Shown here one piece after another: positions 16,753 to 27,093 of a stretch of DNA of 64,000 nucleotides. A model generated the notes under the pieces. That model saw only the letters and a list, made by a program, of their open reading frames with translations, did not search any database and had not been told where the DNA came from. The DNA comes from Phycisphaeraceae bacterium (GTDB lineage Bacteria > Planctomycetota > Phycisphaerae > Phycisphaerales > UBA1924). Position numbers and translations under genes: made by a program. Positions within the stretch are counted from its first letter, which is position 1; each line of letters opens with the position of its first letter. The stretch spans positions 1,518,928-1,582,927 of the forward strand of contig JAHBXH010000001.1 of NCBI GenBank assembly GCA_019636555.1. The letters run 5' to 3'.

Positions 16753-17649
16753 ATGGACCGTGATGGGATCGGCCGTTATGGTCGATGGCTCGTGATCGGG
16801 AGTTTTCTGGCCATCTTCGCCGCGGTGCAATTCGCTCTGTCGATGCGCGACGCCGAGGCTCCGGCGCACGGCCCTTCAAAGATCCCGACATTCACAATTC
16901 CTGTGCTGATGTACCACCACGTCCGCGAGCCGGGCCCGGGTCTCGCTGACGCTGCATCGCTGCGGTTCGCCGTCTCGCCGGTCGAGTTCGAGAAGCAGCT
17001 CGACTACTTGCAGCAGAACGGCTACACCACGATCGATACCAAACGGCTGGAGGTGTCGATGCGAACGGGTTTGGCGTTGCCGCCGCGTGCGGTCATGCTT
17101 ACGTTCGACGACGGATGGGAAACACAATTCTCGACCGTCTATCCGCTTCTCCGCGAGCGCGGCATGGTCGGAGTCTTCTTCGTGCACACCGGCGTGATCG
17201 GCGAGCAGCCGGGTGCCGCGATGTCGTGGGACGATGTCTGCCAGATGGAAGACGACGGGATGGACATCGAGTGCCACACGGTCTCGCACCCATCGCTGCC
17301 CCAGCTCGATGCGCCGGCGCTCGAGCGCGAACTCACAGACTCGCGCGCGATTCTGGAGGCAAAGCTCGGCCGGCCCGTGACCGCGCTCGCCTATCCCTAC
17401 GGGGATTTCACCGAGCGTGAAATCGAAGCGGCGGAGCGAGCGGGATATCGGCTGGCCTTCTCGACCGAAGTCGGGCTTGTTCAGCGGTTGGACGAACCGT
17501 TCGAGATTCACCGCACGATCGTGACCTTCGGCGACTCGACGGACGACTTCGCGATCAAATTGACCGAACTCGATGGAAGCCGCGCGCTGCTCGACTATCG
17601 ACCGTCGATCACGCCCGTACCCGCGGCACGGACCGCGCACGTGCAGTAG
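16753..17649 (+). CDS. Membrane-anchored polysaccharide deacetylase (NodB family)
   Basis: A 298-residue carbohydrate esterase family 4 protein. A transmembrane anchor (about residues 12-30) is followed by the family start IPVLMYHHV, motif 1 LTFDDGWE (Asp119, Asp120) and the metal-binding motif 2 HTVSHPSL; the later ALAYPYGDF segment is also typical. Enzymes of this family remove acetyl groups from N-acetylglucosamine in peptidoglycan or exopolysaccharides; which one applies here is unknown. The ATG at 16753 puts the anchor at the N-terminus. It is convergent with the next gene, 52 bp away. Confidence 0.9.
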   Translation: MDRDGIGRYGRWLVIGSFLAIFAAVQFALSMRDAEAPAHGPSKIPTFTIPVLMYHHVREPGPGLADAASLRFAVSPVEFEKQLDYLQQNGYTTIDTKRLEVSMRTGLALPPRAVMLTFDDGWETQFSTVYPLLRERGMVGVFFVHTGVIGEQPGAAMSWDDVCQMEDDGMDIECHTVSHPSLPQLDAPALERELTDSRAILEAKLGRPVTALAYPYGDFTEREIEAAERAGYRLAFSTEVGLVQRLDEPFEIHRTIVTFGDSTDDFAIKLTELDGSRALLDYRPSITPVPAARTAHVQ

Positions 17650-17701
17650 TCGGAACCAGGCTCACCCCAAATCTTGGACGATCACCATGCGGCTTGCAGA
17701 A

Positions 17702-18559
17702 TCACGGCGCGTCGTTCGCCGGCGCTCCCGGCGACGTCGCCCGGGAATCGCGTGTGTATTGCAGGAACCACTGCCCCAGGTTGAAATTGCGATACGCCGC
17801 ATCCCACGAGTTGTGATTCGCATCGGGAAGCAGTGTGACCTTGATCGGAATCAGATTCTCAAGACCGATCTGGCGCTGCTGCACCGCATCCACGATCGCC
17901 GTCGTCTGCTCCGGCGGCACAACGTCGTCTTTCAGACCGTGAAAAGCCCAGATCGGAAGATCCTTGACGCGGATCGCGATCGACTGCGGCAGAAACTCAT
18001 TTCCCATCTTGCGGTAGTAGCCGCAGATGGGGACGAGCGCTGCCCATTTGTCCGGATAGAGCGCGCCCAATGCCCAGGTCCCGGCGCCGCCCTGCGAGAG
18101 CCCCGTCAGGTAGATCCGGTTCGCGTCCACGTTGTATTCCGACTGAGTCCTCGCAAGGATGTCGAGCACGAGTTGCTTGTGATCCACCCACTGGCTTTGT
18201 GAATCGGGCTTCTGCGGGAAGATCGCGATGAAAGGCCACTGGTCCCGGTTGAGCTGGATGGCGCTCCCGAGGCCGACGGCGATCTGCTTCTGTCCGTCGG
18301 TTCCGGATTCGCCGCTGCCATGGAGAAAGAGAATGGTCGGCGTCGGAACAGAAGGGTCGTAGTCGCGTGGAACGTAGACTGCGTAGAGGCTCTTTCCCCC
18401 GGGTCCTCTGTCGTGCACCTCGATTTCCTTGAACACAAATCCTTCGGTCGCCATGGGAAAGGTCTTTGTTTGCGGCGCACCCGAACCCGAGTCGCTCGGC
18501 GCATTGCGTGTGCAGGCGGCGAGCAGCAATCCGAGCAACGCGAGTGCGAGAGTGCGCAT
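17702..18559 (-). CDS. Lipoprotein esterase/peptidase, alpha/beta-hydrolase fold
   Basis: A 285-residue hydrolase with a lipoprotein signal (MRTLALALLGLLLAAC). The body has the alpha/beta-hydrolase order: oxyanion segment FLHGSGESG, nucleophile elbow YLTGLSQGGAGTW, acid in HGLKDDVVP and His in DANHNSWD. It resembles the phospholipase/carboxylesterase proteins often annotated as predicted peptidases (COG4099). Probably anchored in the periplasm by its lipid. It stands alone, convergent with the deacetylase and divergent from the acetyltransferase at 18718. Substrate unknown. Confidence 0.85.
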   Translation of the reverse strand: MRTLALALLGLLLAACTRNAPSDSGSGAPQTKTFPMATEGFVFKEIEVHDRGPGGKSLYAVYVPRDYDPSVPTPTILFLHGSGESGTDGQKQIAVGLGSAIQLNRDQWPFIAIFPQKPDSQSQWVDHKQLVLDILARTQSEYNVDANRIYLTGLSQGGAGTWALGALYPDKWAALVPICGYYRKMGNEFLPQSIAIRVKDLPIWAFHGLKDDVVPPEQTTAIVDAVQQRQIGLENLIPIKVTLLPDANHNSWDAAYRNFNLGQWFLQYTRDSRATSPGAPANDAP

Positions 18560-18717
18560 GGTGTGCCTTGTCGAGAGGGTGGGGTGAGCGAACAGAATAG
18601 CCGCTCGGCACGTCCCTGCGCCGGGTTCTTGAATGTTTCATCGAAATGAAACGGCGCTCGTAAGGTTGGATCGGTCAGGAAATACCGTTGGTGACTTGTC
18701 CGGAGAAAACCGCGGCG

Positions 18718-19245
18718 ATGCACGTTGAGAGTTGGAAAATCCGTCGGCTCTTGGTGCTCGATGCACAGCAGATCGAGCAGCTTTCGGATGTCCTCCTGGA
18801 TTGTGTCGAAGGGGGCGCCTCGGTCAGTTTCATGCTCCCGATGACGCGCGAAAAGGCGCGGGCGTTCTGGCAGAAAGTTGCCATCGGGGTCGCGGCGAAC
18901 GAACGCGTGTTGCTCATTGCGGAGGACGCGCACGGAGTCTGTGGCACGGTCCAATTGATTCTCGACCTGCCCGAGAACCAGCCGCATCGCGCCGATCTCG
19001 CCAAGATGCTCGTGCACCGAAGAATGCGCCGCTGTGGTCTCGGCGCCGCGCTCATGAAAGCTGCAGAGGCCGCCGCACTCGAATGCGGGAAAACGCTGCT
19101 TGTACTCGATGCCGTCACCGGCGGCGACGCCGCACGCCTCTACGAACGGCTCGGCTGGGTGAAAGTGGGGGATGTCCCCAACTTCGCGCTCTTCCCCGAC
19201 GGCAGGAAATGCGGCACCACATACTACTACCGAGCGCTCGCGTAG
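18718..19245 (+). CDS. GNAT family N-acetyltransferase
   Basis: A 175-residue acetyltransferase with motif A VHRRMRRCGLGAALMKAAE (the basic Gly-rich acetyl-CoA loop) and motif B LDAVTGGDAARLYERLGW. The sequence is not close to the GNAT protein at 12588. The ATG at 18718 has GGAGA about 11 bases upstream; in-frame TTG (18688) and GTG (18691) would add about ten residues. Five bases separate its stop from that of the convergent lipoprotein gene. Substrate unknown. Confidence 0.85.
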   Translation: MHVESWKIRRLLVLDAQQIEQLSDVLLDCVEGGASVSFMLPMTREKARAFWQKVAIGVAANERVLLIAEDAHGVCGTVQLILDLPENQPHRADLAKMLVHRRMRRCGLGAALMKAAEAAALECGKTLLVLDAVTGGDAARLYERLGWVKVGDVPNFALFPDGRKCGTTYYYRALA

Positions 19246-19250
19246 CGGCG

Positions 19251-20390
19251 CTACCGCGCCGGAATCGTGAGCACCGGAGCCCGTTGATCCGTCGCGCTCT
19301 CCTGCATCCGAAGACCGACGAGCAGGCGCAGGATCTTGAACGCGCGCTTGCTCTTCGTGTCGGTCGAGTCGACGTAGTACCACCATCCGCGGAACGGAAT
19401 CGCCACGACGGCGTTCTTCGGATAGGACTTCGATGTGCGGATGGTCATGAGGCGATCCTCGCCTTCGATTTCGGAATCGAGGGGTGCCGCGACGCCTGCG
19501 CGCTGCTCTTCCTCCGGAATCTCGATGGAGCGGCCCGCCATGCGGATCACGTCGAGGGCGGATCGCAACTGGATGCGGATCACGCTCGACCCTCCGGCGC
19601 CCTCGTTGACGCTCATCGGTAGAACAAAGTCGCGCCCGTCTGCATTGACATCGGTGATGCTGAGGATGTCGAGAACTTCTTTGACTTCGGCTTTGTACGC
19701 GTCGTATCCGCTGATGCGAACGCAGAATTCCGGATTCGCCGGCGTCGATCCCGCGCACTGGCCGGTCGTGACCACGCCCGCTTTCCGAAGCTTGGCTTGG
19801 AGCGTGAAGAAGCGCTCCAACTTGTCGGACACGGGCGCATCCATCGGATTGTCCAGTCCGTTGATACGTCGATAGAGCTGGCGCATCCAGATCGCATCGT
19901 CTTGTGCCGCGCCGAGCAGCAACATCGCCTGCGTCAGGGTAATCGGTGTGAGCATGCGGCTGAGAAAGAGCTCGCCGCTGAGCGGGATATACGAAATCGT
20001 CGGGCTCTCTTCGTACGCGACGCCGGCCGAGAGAGGCACCAGGTTGCCGGAGTAGTTCTCGCCGGGGCCGATGCCGATGTTCCCGTTGACGTTCGCGCTG
20101 ACCCGGATGCTCGCCGTCACGCTCGCGACCGTCAGCATCCCGAATGTCTGGTCGTAGCGCTCGCGCACGATCACGTTCAGTATCTGCTCGTCTTCGGTGT
20201 TGTTGATCACTTCGTTGTAGACCGCGCGACCGTTGGCGATCGACGCCGGGCCCGCGGCGGCGCAGCCCACAAGCAGCCCGACGCTCGCGACGAGCAGAGC
20301 CGCGCCCACGTTCGAACGCGCTCCGCGAAGCAGAGCCGCGCCATGCCGCGACGCGCCGAATCCCGCACCGTGTTTGTTGTTCAGTCGCAC
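19251..20390 (-). CDS. Hypothetical lipoprotein of unknown function
   Basis: A 379-residue protein beginning at a GTG with a long basic N-terminus and then a lipoprotein signal (LLVASVGLLVGCAAAGP). The mature part starts with the segment RAVYNEVINNTEDEQILNVI and contains a possible beta-barrel-like stretch rich in Ser, Asn and Val, but no domain is recognised. An AAGGCGGG stretch lies before the GTG. It is transcribed away from cysK, with 170 bp between the two starts for divergent promoters. No function can be offered; an outer-membrane or periplasmic location is inferred from the lipobox. Confidence 0.75.
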   Translation of the reverse strand: MRLNNKHGAGFGASRHGAALLRGARSNVGAALLVASVGLLVGCAAAGPASIANGRAVYNEVINNTEDEQILNVIVRERYDQTFGMLTVASVTASIRVSANVNGNIGIGPGENYSGNLVPLSAGVAYEESPTISYIPLSGELFLSRMLTPITLTQAMLLLGAAQDDAIWMRQLYRRINGLDNPMDAPVSDKLERFFTLQAKLRKAGVVTTGQCAGSTPANPEFCVRISGYDAYKAEVKEVLDILSITDVNADGRDFVLPMSVNEGAGGSSVIRIQLRSALDVIRMAGRSIEIPEEEQRAGVAAPLDSEIEGEDRLMTIRTSKSYPKNAVVAIPFRGWWYYVDSTDTKSKRAFKILRLLVGLRMQESATDQRAPVLTIPAR

Positions 20391-20560
20391 GCGCCCGCCT
20401 TTTCAATGAGTGTGCCGGGAGGTTTCACCTCGAAGAAAATCGGCAGTTTCGGCCGTTTCGCTGCAAAGCCATACCCTCCGGGCGCTGACATCACGCCGTG
20501 CGCCGAAGTTTTCCGATGGGCGCGCCGATTCCGCTCGCGATATGGACCGGGGAGGAGCAA

Positions 20561-21508
20561 ATGACTCGGGAACCAGACAACGAGGCCGCCGTCCTGAACT
20601 GCATCGGAAAGACGCCCCTGGTCGAGCTGCGCTCGATGGTTCCGGCGGCCTCGGCTCGCATCCTTCTCAAAATCGAGAGTCAGAACCCCTCCGGGAGCAT
20701 GAAGGACCGCATGGCCCTCGCCATGATCGAGGGCGCGGAGCGCGACGGCCGCCTCAAACCCGGCCAGTCCGTCGTCGAGTACACCGGCGGGAGCACCGGC
20801 GTTTCGCTGGCGCTCGTGTGTGCCGCGAAGAAACACCCGCTCCACATCGTTTCATCCGACGCGTTCAGCAAACAGAAACTCGATCACATGCGGGCGCTCG
20901 GCGCGGAATTGACGATCGTCAAGAGCGCAAACGGCGGCATGGACGCGACGCTCACGCGCGGCATGATCGAAGAAGCCAGAAAGATCGCCGAGCGCACCGG
21001 AGCATTCTGGACCGATCAGTTCAAAAATCGCGACCAGGCGAGCGGCTACTTCGCGATGGCCGATGAGATTCTGGATCAGACCGGCGGCAAGATCGACGCG
21101 TTCGTGCAGAGCGTCGGCACGTCAGGGTCGATCCGCGGGAACTCGCAGCGCCTGCGTGAACGCAAGGCCGGGATTCGCATCGTGGCGGTGGAGCCGAGCG
21201 AATCGCCGGTCCTCTCCGGTGGCGCGACCGGAACGCACAAAATCGAAGGAATCGGCGCGGGCTTTGTGCCGCCGATGTGGGATCGCTCGCTCGTCGATCA
21301 AATCGAAACTGTTTCCACCGAAGAAGCAAAGCAGATGGCGCGCACGCTCGCGAAACAAGAGGCGATCATGGCGGGCACTTCAACAGGGTGCAATCTGGTT
21401 GCCGCGCTGCGTGTCGCGGAGAAACTCCGGCGCGGCGCGACGGTGGTGACGGTCATGTGCGATTCAGGCACGAAGTACCTGAGCACGGACTTGTACGGAA
21501 GCAATTGA
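20561..21508 (+). CDS. cysK: Cysteine synthase (O-acetylserine sulfhydrylase)
   Basis: PLP enzyme that makes L-cysteine from O-acetylserine and sulfide, 315 residues. It has IGKTPLVEL at the start, the PLP lysine (Lys48) in NPSGSMKDR, the substrate loop TGGSTGVSLAL, the phosphate-binding SVGTSGSIRG and the IEGIGAGFVPP segment. GGGGAGGAG directly before the ATG at 20561 fixes the start. CysM or cystathionine beta-synthase-like variants are possible because the Asn-Pro loop reads SGSMKDR where CysK usually has a Val. A weak terminator follows. Confidence 0.9.
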   Translation: MTREPDNEAAVLNCIGKTPLVELRSMVPAASARILLKIESQNPSGSMKDRMALAMIEGAERDGRLKPGQSVVEYTGGSTGVSLALVCAAKKHPLHIVSSDAFSKQKLDHMRALGAELTIVKSANGGMDATLTRGMIEEARKIAERTGAFWTDQFKNRDQASGYFAMADEILDQTGGKIDAFVQSVGTSGSIRGNSQRLRERKAGIRIVAVEPSESPVLSGGATGTHKIEGIGAGFVPPMWDRSLVDQIETVSTEEAKQMARTLAKQEAIMAGTSTGCNLVAALRVAEKLRRGATVVTVMCDSGTKYLSTDLYGSN

Positions 21509-21517
21509 GGACGGAGC

Positions 21518-21536
21518 AGCCTTCGTTCGGCTTTTT
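21518..21536 (+). terminator. Weak terminator after cysK
   Basis: A short AGCC/GGCT stem with a 7-base loop and a run of five Ts, ten bases after the cysK stop. The stem is only four pairs, so the call is tentative. Confidence 0.35.
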
Positions 21537-21608
21537 CAGTTATCCACAACCGAATTCGTTTATTCGCAACGGCTTACAGAAAACCGTCTTCCGCCCAAAT
21601 CCCAAACA

Positions 21609-21637
21609 TTGACATGGCTGTTCGGCATTGGTACGCT
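21609..21637 (+). promoter_or_regulatory. Probable recA promoter
   Basis: TTGACA (21609-21614, perfect -35), a 17-base spacer and TACGCT (21632-21637) lie in the 303-bp region between cysK and recA, leaving a leader of about 170 bases. The leader includes a hairpin CCCGCC/GGCGGG just before the ribosome site (about 21782-21796). No recognisable LexA box was found. Confidence 0.55.
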
Positions 21638-21811
21638 GTCCGCAGACAGGCTCGCGTCCGACGCCGCCCCTGTCTCCCGTGCTGCGAAACAAGGTCGTTT
21701 CGAAGCCGGGCACCGCGTCGGGCCGACCTTTGGACCCGCTCGTCCCGTGTGTTTGGGATTGGGCGGCCCCCCGGAGGCCAACCCGCCAGAGGCGGGAGAT
21801 CGGATCGGTTC

Positions 21812-22930
21812 ATGACTGTTGCAGAAGCGAAGGAAGTGCGCGCGGACTCGAAGGCGGAAGTGAAGGCGCAGGCGGAAGATCGCCAGAAGAAAAAAGCGCT
21901 GGATCTCGCGCTCGGGCAGATCGAAAAGGCGTTCGGCAAGGGCGCCGTGATGCGGATGGACGAATCCGCATACCTCAACATCCCGGGAATTTCGACGGGC
22001 TCGATCTCGCTCGATCTCGCGCTCGGCGGCAAGGGCATCCCGCGCGGACGCATCGTCGAGGTGTTCGGCCCGGAATCGTCGGGCAAGACCACGCTGGCGC
22101 TCACGATCGCGGCGCAGGCACAGAAGGACGGCGGAGTTGCCGCATTCATCGACGCGGAACACGCGCTCGACCCTTCGTGGGCGCGGCGAATCGGCGTGAA
22201 CATCGATGATCTGCTCGTCAGCCAGCCCGATTCGGGCGAGCAGGCGCTCGAGATCTGCGAACTCTTGGTGCGTTCGAACGCCGTTGATCTGATCGTGATC
22301 GACTCGGTCGCGGCGCTCATTCCCAAAGCCGAGATCGAAGGCGAAATGGGCGACGCCGTGGTCGGGCTCCAGGCGCGGCTCATGAGCCAGGCGATGCGCA
22401 AGCTGACCGGCGTGATTGCTCGCAGCAACTGCACGGTCGTCTTCATCAACCAGATCCGCGAGAAGATCGGCGTGATGTTCGGCAGCCCCGAAACGACGCC
22501 CGGCGGACGCGCGCTCAAGTTCTATTCCTCGGTGCGCATCGACGTGCGGCGCACCGGCGCGATCAAGGAAGGCGAAGTGACGGTCGGAAGCCGCACGCGG
22601 GCGCGCGTGGTGAAGAACAAGGTCGCGCCACCTTTCCGTGATGCGGAATTCGACATCATGTACGTCGAGGGCATCTCGCTCGCGGGCGACCTGCTCGACC
22701 TCGCCGTGGACAGCAAAGTGATTAACAAGAGCGGTGCGTGGTTCAGCTACGGCGAGGTGCGCATGGGCCAGGGACGCGAGCAGGCGCGCGCCATGCTCAA
22801 AGACAACCCCGATATGTTCCGCGAGATCAGGCGCAAAGTGCTCGACATCCGCGGCACGCACCCGGTGGGCGGTCGCCCGGCCGGCGCCGTCGCCGGTGAC
22901 GCCGACGCGGAAGGTGAAGACGAAGAGTAA
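21812..22930 (+). CDS. recA: Recombinase RecA
   Basis: DNA-dependent ATPase for homologous recombination and SOS induction, 372 residues. Walker A is GPESSGKTT (86-94), followed by [14 protein letters not shown] and [15 protein letters not shown]. The conserved loops L1 ([19 protein letters not shown]) and L2 ([20 protein letters not shown]) are intact. The acidic C-terminal tail ends [11 protein letters not shown]. The ATG at 21812 follows GGGAGAT; the frame is open upstream but the extra residues are unlike RecA. Promoter upstream, strong terminator downstream. Confidence 0.98.
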   Translation: MTVAEAKEVRADSKAEVKAQAEDRQKKKALDLALGQIEKAFGKGAVMRMDESAYLNIPGISTGSISLDLALGGKGIPRGRIVEVFGPESSGKTTLALTIAAQAQKDGGVAAFIDAEHALDPSWARRIGVNIDDLLVSQPDSGEQALEICELLVRSNAVDLIVIDSVAALIPKAEIEGEMGDAVVGLQARLMSQAMRKLTGVIARSNCTVVFINQIREKIGVMFGSPETTPGGRALKFYSSVRIDVRRTGAIKEGEVTVGSRTRARVVKNKVAPPFRDAEFDIMYVEGISLAGDLLDLAVDSKVINKSGAWFSYGEVRMGQGREQARAMLKDNPDMFREIRRKVLDIRGTHPVGGRPAGAVAGDADAEGEDEE

Positions 22931-22957
22931 AGACTCCGCTGCCGCAAAAAAACTCTT

Positions 22958-22993
22958 ACACCCGGCCGTATCGGTCGGGTGTTTTGTTTTTGC
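22958..22993 (+). terminator. Rho-independent terminator of recA
   Basis: An 11-bp stem (22958-22968 with 22972-22982, one G-T wobble) with loop TAT, followed by TTTGTTTTTGC. Confidence 0.9.
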
Positions 22994-23270
22994 TGCGAAT
23001 TACCGTCGATAGCGGCTGCCCGTTCCAATCGGTTGAGGCGAATGTTCGAGATCAGCCCAGGGCCATCGGGGCGCGCCCGCCGACGAGCTGCGGGCTCGCT
23101 TTTCAGGATCGCACGATCTTGCGTTTGCAAGCACAACGGCGGTGATGATGAACGCGAAAAACGTCGTCGCGATTGCCAAGGAGCGCTGACTTGCCTCGTG
23201 TGGGCGGACCCCGGATGAATACTTGTATTTTTTCAATGCCTCAAATGTTCGAATGCAAAGCTGCGGGTAG
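22994..23270. other. Intergenic region with one doubtful short frame
   Basis: Between the recA terminator and the PhoU-like gene. On the reverse strand a TTG at 23236 could start a 78-residue peptide with one hydrophobic segment (about residues 20-38), preceded closely by GAGG. The poor spacing and Arg/Ser/Pro-rich tail make it doubtful. Nothing else was seen. Confidence 0.35.
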
Positions 23271-23981
23271 TCACGCGCCCTGCCGCGGAATCTCGATCCA
23301 CTGCGTGGGCGTGTGGCGGACGATCGCGCCGGTGCTGGCGTAGATGATCTGTTCGGCGATGTTGGTGCAATGATCGGCGACGAGTTCGCACTGGCTGGCG
23401 ACTTCGAGGAGCAGGAACGCGAAGTCGATGGTCATCTGCCCTTTGGCGATCTGCTGTTCACCGTCGCGGATGATCGCGTCCTTGAACGCGGTCACGCAGT
23501 GCTGGCTCTGGAGCACGACTTTCGCGAGCGGCGCATCCATCCGGGCGAAAGCGGTCGTTGTATCGCGGAGAATCCCGATGACGCTGTTGGCCATCATGCG
23601 GAAAGTCGCGGGGAACGCGCGGGACTGTGCCGCGCCGCCCGAAACCATCGGCTTGACGAGGTCGGAAAGGTCGACCGCGACATCCGCGACGCGTTCGAGT
23701 TCGTTGTTGATCTTGACGATCGTGAGCACACGGCGCAGATCGCTCTCGCCAAGGCTGGCGCCCTCGTTCGTGGCATCGTTGAGCAGCGCCACGCACGCCT
23801 TTTCGATCGCCACATCGGACGCGTCGATGGCGTCGTCATCGCTGTTGACTTTTCCCGCCTTGGTCTCGTCGCGGGTGAAAAACGAATCGAGCGCGAGTTC
23901 CAGAAGTGCCTGGACACGGCGCCCCTGAGATTCAAGGTCGGTCGAGAGCTGCGCGATGCGTTTGGGGAAGTCCTGGGGCAT
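23271..23981 (-). CDS. PhoU-domain protein
   Basis: A 236-residue helical protein made of two PhoU repeats. Segments typical of the fold include SDDDAIDASDVAIEKACVAL, KINNELERVADVAVDLSDL and the second repeat's SQCELVADHCTNIAEQI, with the Glu/Asp residues that bind metal in PhoU. PhoU links the Pst phosphate transporter to the PhoR/PhoB regulators, but no pst or pho genes adjoin it here. The frame extends upstream to 24119; the ATG at 23981 is the first that fits the family. It is divergent from eno. Confidence 0.83.
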   Translation of the reverse strand: MPQDFPKRIAQLSTDLESQGRRVQALLELALDSFFTRDETKAGKVNSDDDAIDASDVAIEKACVALLNDATNEGASLGESDLRRVLTIVKINNELERVADVAVDLSDLVKPMVSGGAAQSRAFPATFRMMANSVIGILRDTTTAFARMDAPLAKVVLQSQHCVTAFKDAIIRDGEQQIAKGQMTIDFAFLLLEVASQCELVADHCTNIAEQIIYASTGAIVRHTPTQWIEIPRQGA

Positions 23982-24024
23982 GGCTGTTCCGGATCGTCCA
24001 CCACAACCATACCACGCAGATTGA

Positions 24025-25419
<1,395 letters not shown>

Positions 25420-25431
25420 TACGATTGACCC

Positions 25432-25686
25432 ATGGCGAGTCCTTCCAGAGTTCCGTGGCGCACCCGCGTGACCTTTGAACCCGACAAGATGGGCGGGCAG
25501 GCTTGCATTCGCGGTCTTCGATTGCCGGTGGCAACGGTGCTTCGTTGCTTCGCGTCGGGGATGTCGCGGGAAGAGATTCTCTCGGACTATCCGAAGCTCG
25601 AAGAGGCTGACCTTGATGCGGCGCTCGACTATGCCGCGGATTTGGCTGAAGATCGTGTCACCACACTTCGACCCACGGGCTCATGA
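25432..25686 (+). CDS. DUF433 antitoxin
   Basis: An 84-residue protein of the DUF433 family. After a 20-residue lead it has the family core GGQACIRGLRLPVATVLRCF and SREEILSDYPKLEEADLDAAL, a small winged-helix-like DNA-binding fold. DUF433 proteins pair with DUF5615 PIN-like toxins, and the toxin start overlaps this stop (ATGA at 25683-25686). They normally neutralise the toxin and repress their own promoter. A second pair of the same type is at 61234-61790. Confidence 0.88.
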   Translation: MASPSRVPWRTRVTFEPDKMGGQACIRGLRLPVATVLRCFASGMSREEILSDYPKLEEADLDAALDYAADLAEDRVTTLRPTGS

Positions 25687-26048
25687 GGTTCCTTGTAGAC
25701 GAGTCGGTATCTTGGCGCGTCGCTCGTGACTTGCGCGAGGCGGGGCACGACTGCGTGCATGTTGATCAGAGTGGTCTCGATCGTTCGTCAGATCGCGCGA
25801 TCTTTGATTCGGCGATCGGCGACGCTCGGCACATCATTACGCAGGATATAGATTTTCAGACATTGCTCTTGAGCAGCGGACGGGCAACTCCGTCGGTGCT
25901 TCTGCTCCGGCTCAACAGCGGTCGAGCCCGTGCTCAGTTCGAGGCGATTCAGCACGTCTTGCCGAACATCGAAGCTGATTTGATTGCCGGGGCGCTGATT
26001 GTGCTCTTCGATGATCGCGTTCGGGTTCACAAAACCCGCAAGGACTGA
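25683..26048 (+). CDS. DUF5615 PIN-like toxin
   Basis: A 121-residue PIN-like (Mut7-C) protein: MRFLVDESVSWRVARDLREA carries the first acidic residue, and GDARHIITQDIDFQTLLL carries the second acidic cluster of the presumed Mg-dependent RNase site. It overlaps the DUF433 antitoxin gene by four bases, the usual arrangement for coupled translation. RNase activity is inferred from the PIN fold. The gene is convergent with mlaD, one base apart. Confidence 0.88.
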   Translation: MRFLVDESVSWRVARDLREAGHDCVHVDQSGLDRSSDRAIFDSAIGDARHIITQDIDFQTLLLSSGRATPSVLLLRLNSGRARAQFEAIQHVLPNIEADLIAGALIVLFDDRVRVHKTRKD

Positions 26049-26049
26049 C

Positions 26050-27078
26050 TCACAACCCGACCTTGATCCCCTCGGCCTTAAACTTCTGCAGCAGCAGTTG
26101 CAGTTCGGTGAGCGCCTTGTCCAGACGATCCGCGGCGCTGTTCAGGGAGCGATACAGATCCGGGTTGTTCACGATCTGCCCGGCGGTGCCCTCGCCCCGG
26201 TTGATCTTGCCCGCGATCGCGCCGATGTCGGTGAGCGCGCCGTCCAAGCGCGAGAGCGTCGCTTTCGCATCGCGGCCCAGGTTTTCGACGGCCGCGACCG
26301 CGCGTTCGCCCTTGTCGTCGAGGCTCCTGGCGGCGCTGTCGATGCTCTTGGCCGCGGCACGCGCGTCGGTCATCAGATCGTTGATCTTCTGCGAATTGTC
26401 CTTGAGGCTGTTGTAGAGCGCATCATCGCCGACCCACTTGTTGAGGCCGACGAGCAGCGAATCAACCCGGGAAAGAATCGAGGCGACGGTCGGTGCTTTG
26501 CCGTTGTCAACATCCGACGGGTTGCGCGGTTCGAGCAACGCCTGCAGGCTCTCGCCGACTTTCGTGTAGGTGTCGGCGAACTTCTCGAACTTTTCCGCCG
26601 TGAGCGAGAGCCGGTCGAGCGGACGCTGCAGATCGCTGAAGAGCGAGTGCGGCTCGACGCGCATCGGCGCGGTGTTCTTCCCCGGAGCAAAGGCGTCTTC
26701 AGGAACGAAGGCGGTGAGATCGGCGCCCGGCGCGAAGGAGAGCGCCATCGATGCCTCGCCGACAAGGCCCTTTTCGATGTAAACAGAAAGATCGCGCGGG
26801 ATGCGGACACCCTTGTTGATCTTCAGTGTCGCGATCATCCCATCGCTCGGCGGATCGGCGACCGCGAGGTTGGTGATCGCGCCGACGCGCACGCCGTTGA
26901 AGAGCACCGGAGAAGCGCTGCCGACTCCGGCGCCCGACGGCATCGACAATTTGATCGCATAAACCGGCTCGAAGCGCTTGCGGAACTCGCCGAAGAGCAT
27001 GAGCATGATCAGCAGGCCACCGACGCCGATGATGGCGGTCAGGCCGACCAGAAAATCCCGCACGACGGACTTGTTCAT
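26050..27078 (-). CDS. mlaD: MlaD-like MCE-domain lipid transport protein
   Basis: Substrate-binding component of a phospholipid transporter in the cell envelope, 342 residues. One N-terminal transmembrane helix (about residues 8-30, FLVGLTAIIGVGGLLIMLML) is followed by the MCE domain (about 40-120; PVLFNGVRVGAITNLAV and VYIEKGLVGEASMAL) and a long helical coiled-coil tail (about 140-340) like that of MCE proteins which span the periplasm. It lies 15 bases after the mlaF-like ATPase gene on the same strand. The MlaE permease is not in the window. Confidence 0.88.
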   Translation of the reverse strand: MNKSVVRDFLVGLTAIIGVGGLLIMLMLFGEFRKRFEPVYAIKLSMPSGAGVGSASPVLFNGVRVGAITNLAVADPPSDGMIATLKINKGVRIPRDLSVYIEKGLVGEASMALSFAPGADLTAFVPEDAFAPGKNTAPMRVEPHSLFSDLQRPLDRLSLTAEKFEKFADTYTKVGESLQALLEPRNPSDVDNGKAPTVASILSRVDSLLVGLNKWVGDDALYNSLKDNSQKINDLMTDARAAAKSIDSAARSLDDKGERAVAAVENLGRDAKATLSRLDGALTDIGAIAGKINRGEGTAGQIVNNPDLYRSLNSAADRLDKALTELQLLLQKFKAEGIKVGL

Positions 27079-27093
27079 GGCGTGCTCGCGGAA

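Noticed and set aside
23000..23236. A 78-residue reverse-strand peptide with one hydrophobic segment
   Set aside because: TTG start with poorly spaced GAGG and a low-complexity tail; not enough to call a gene.
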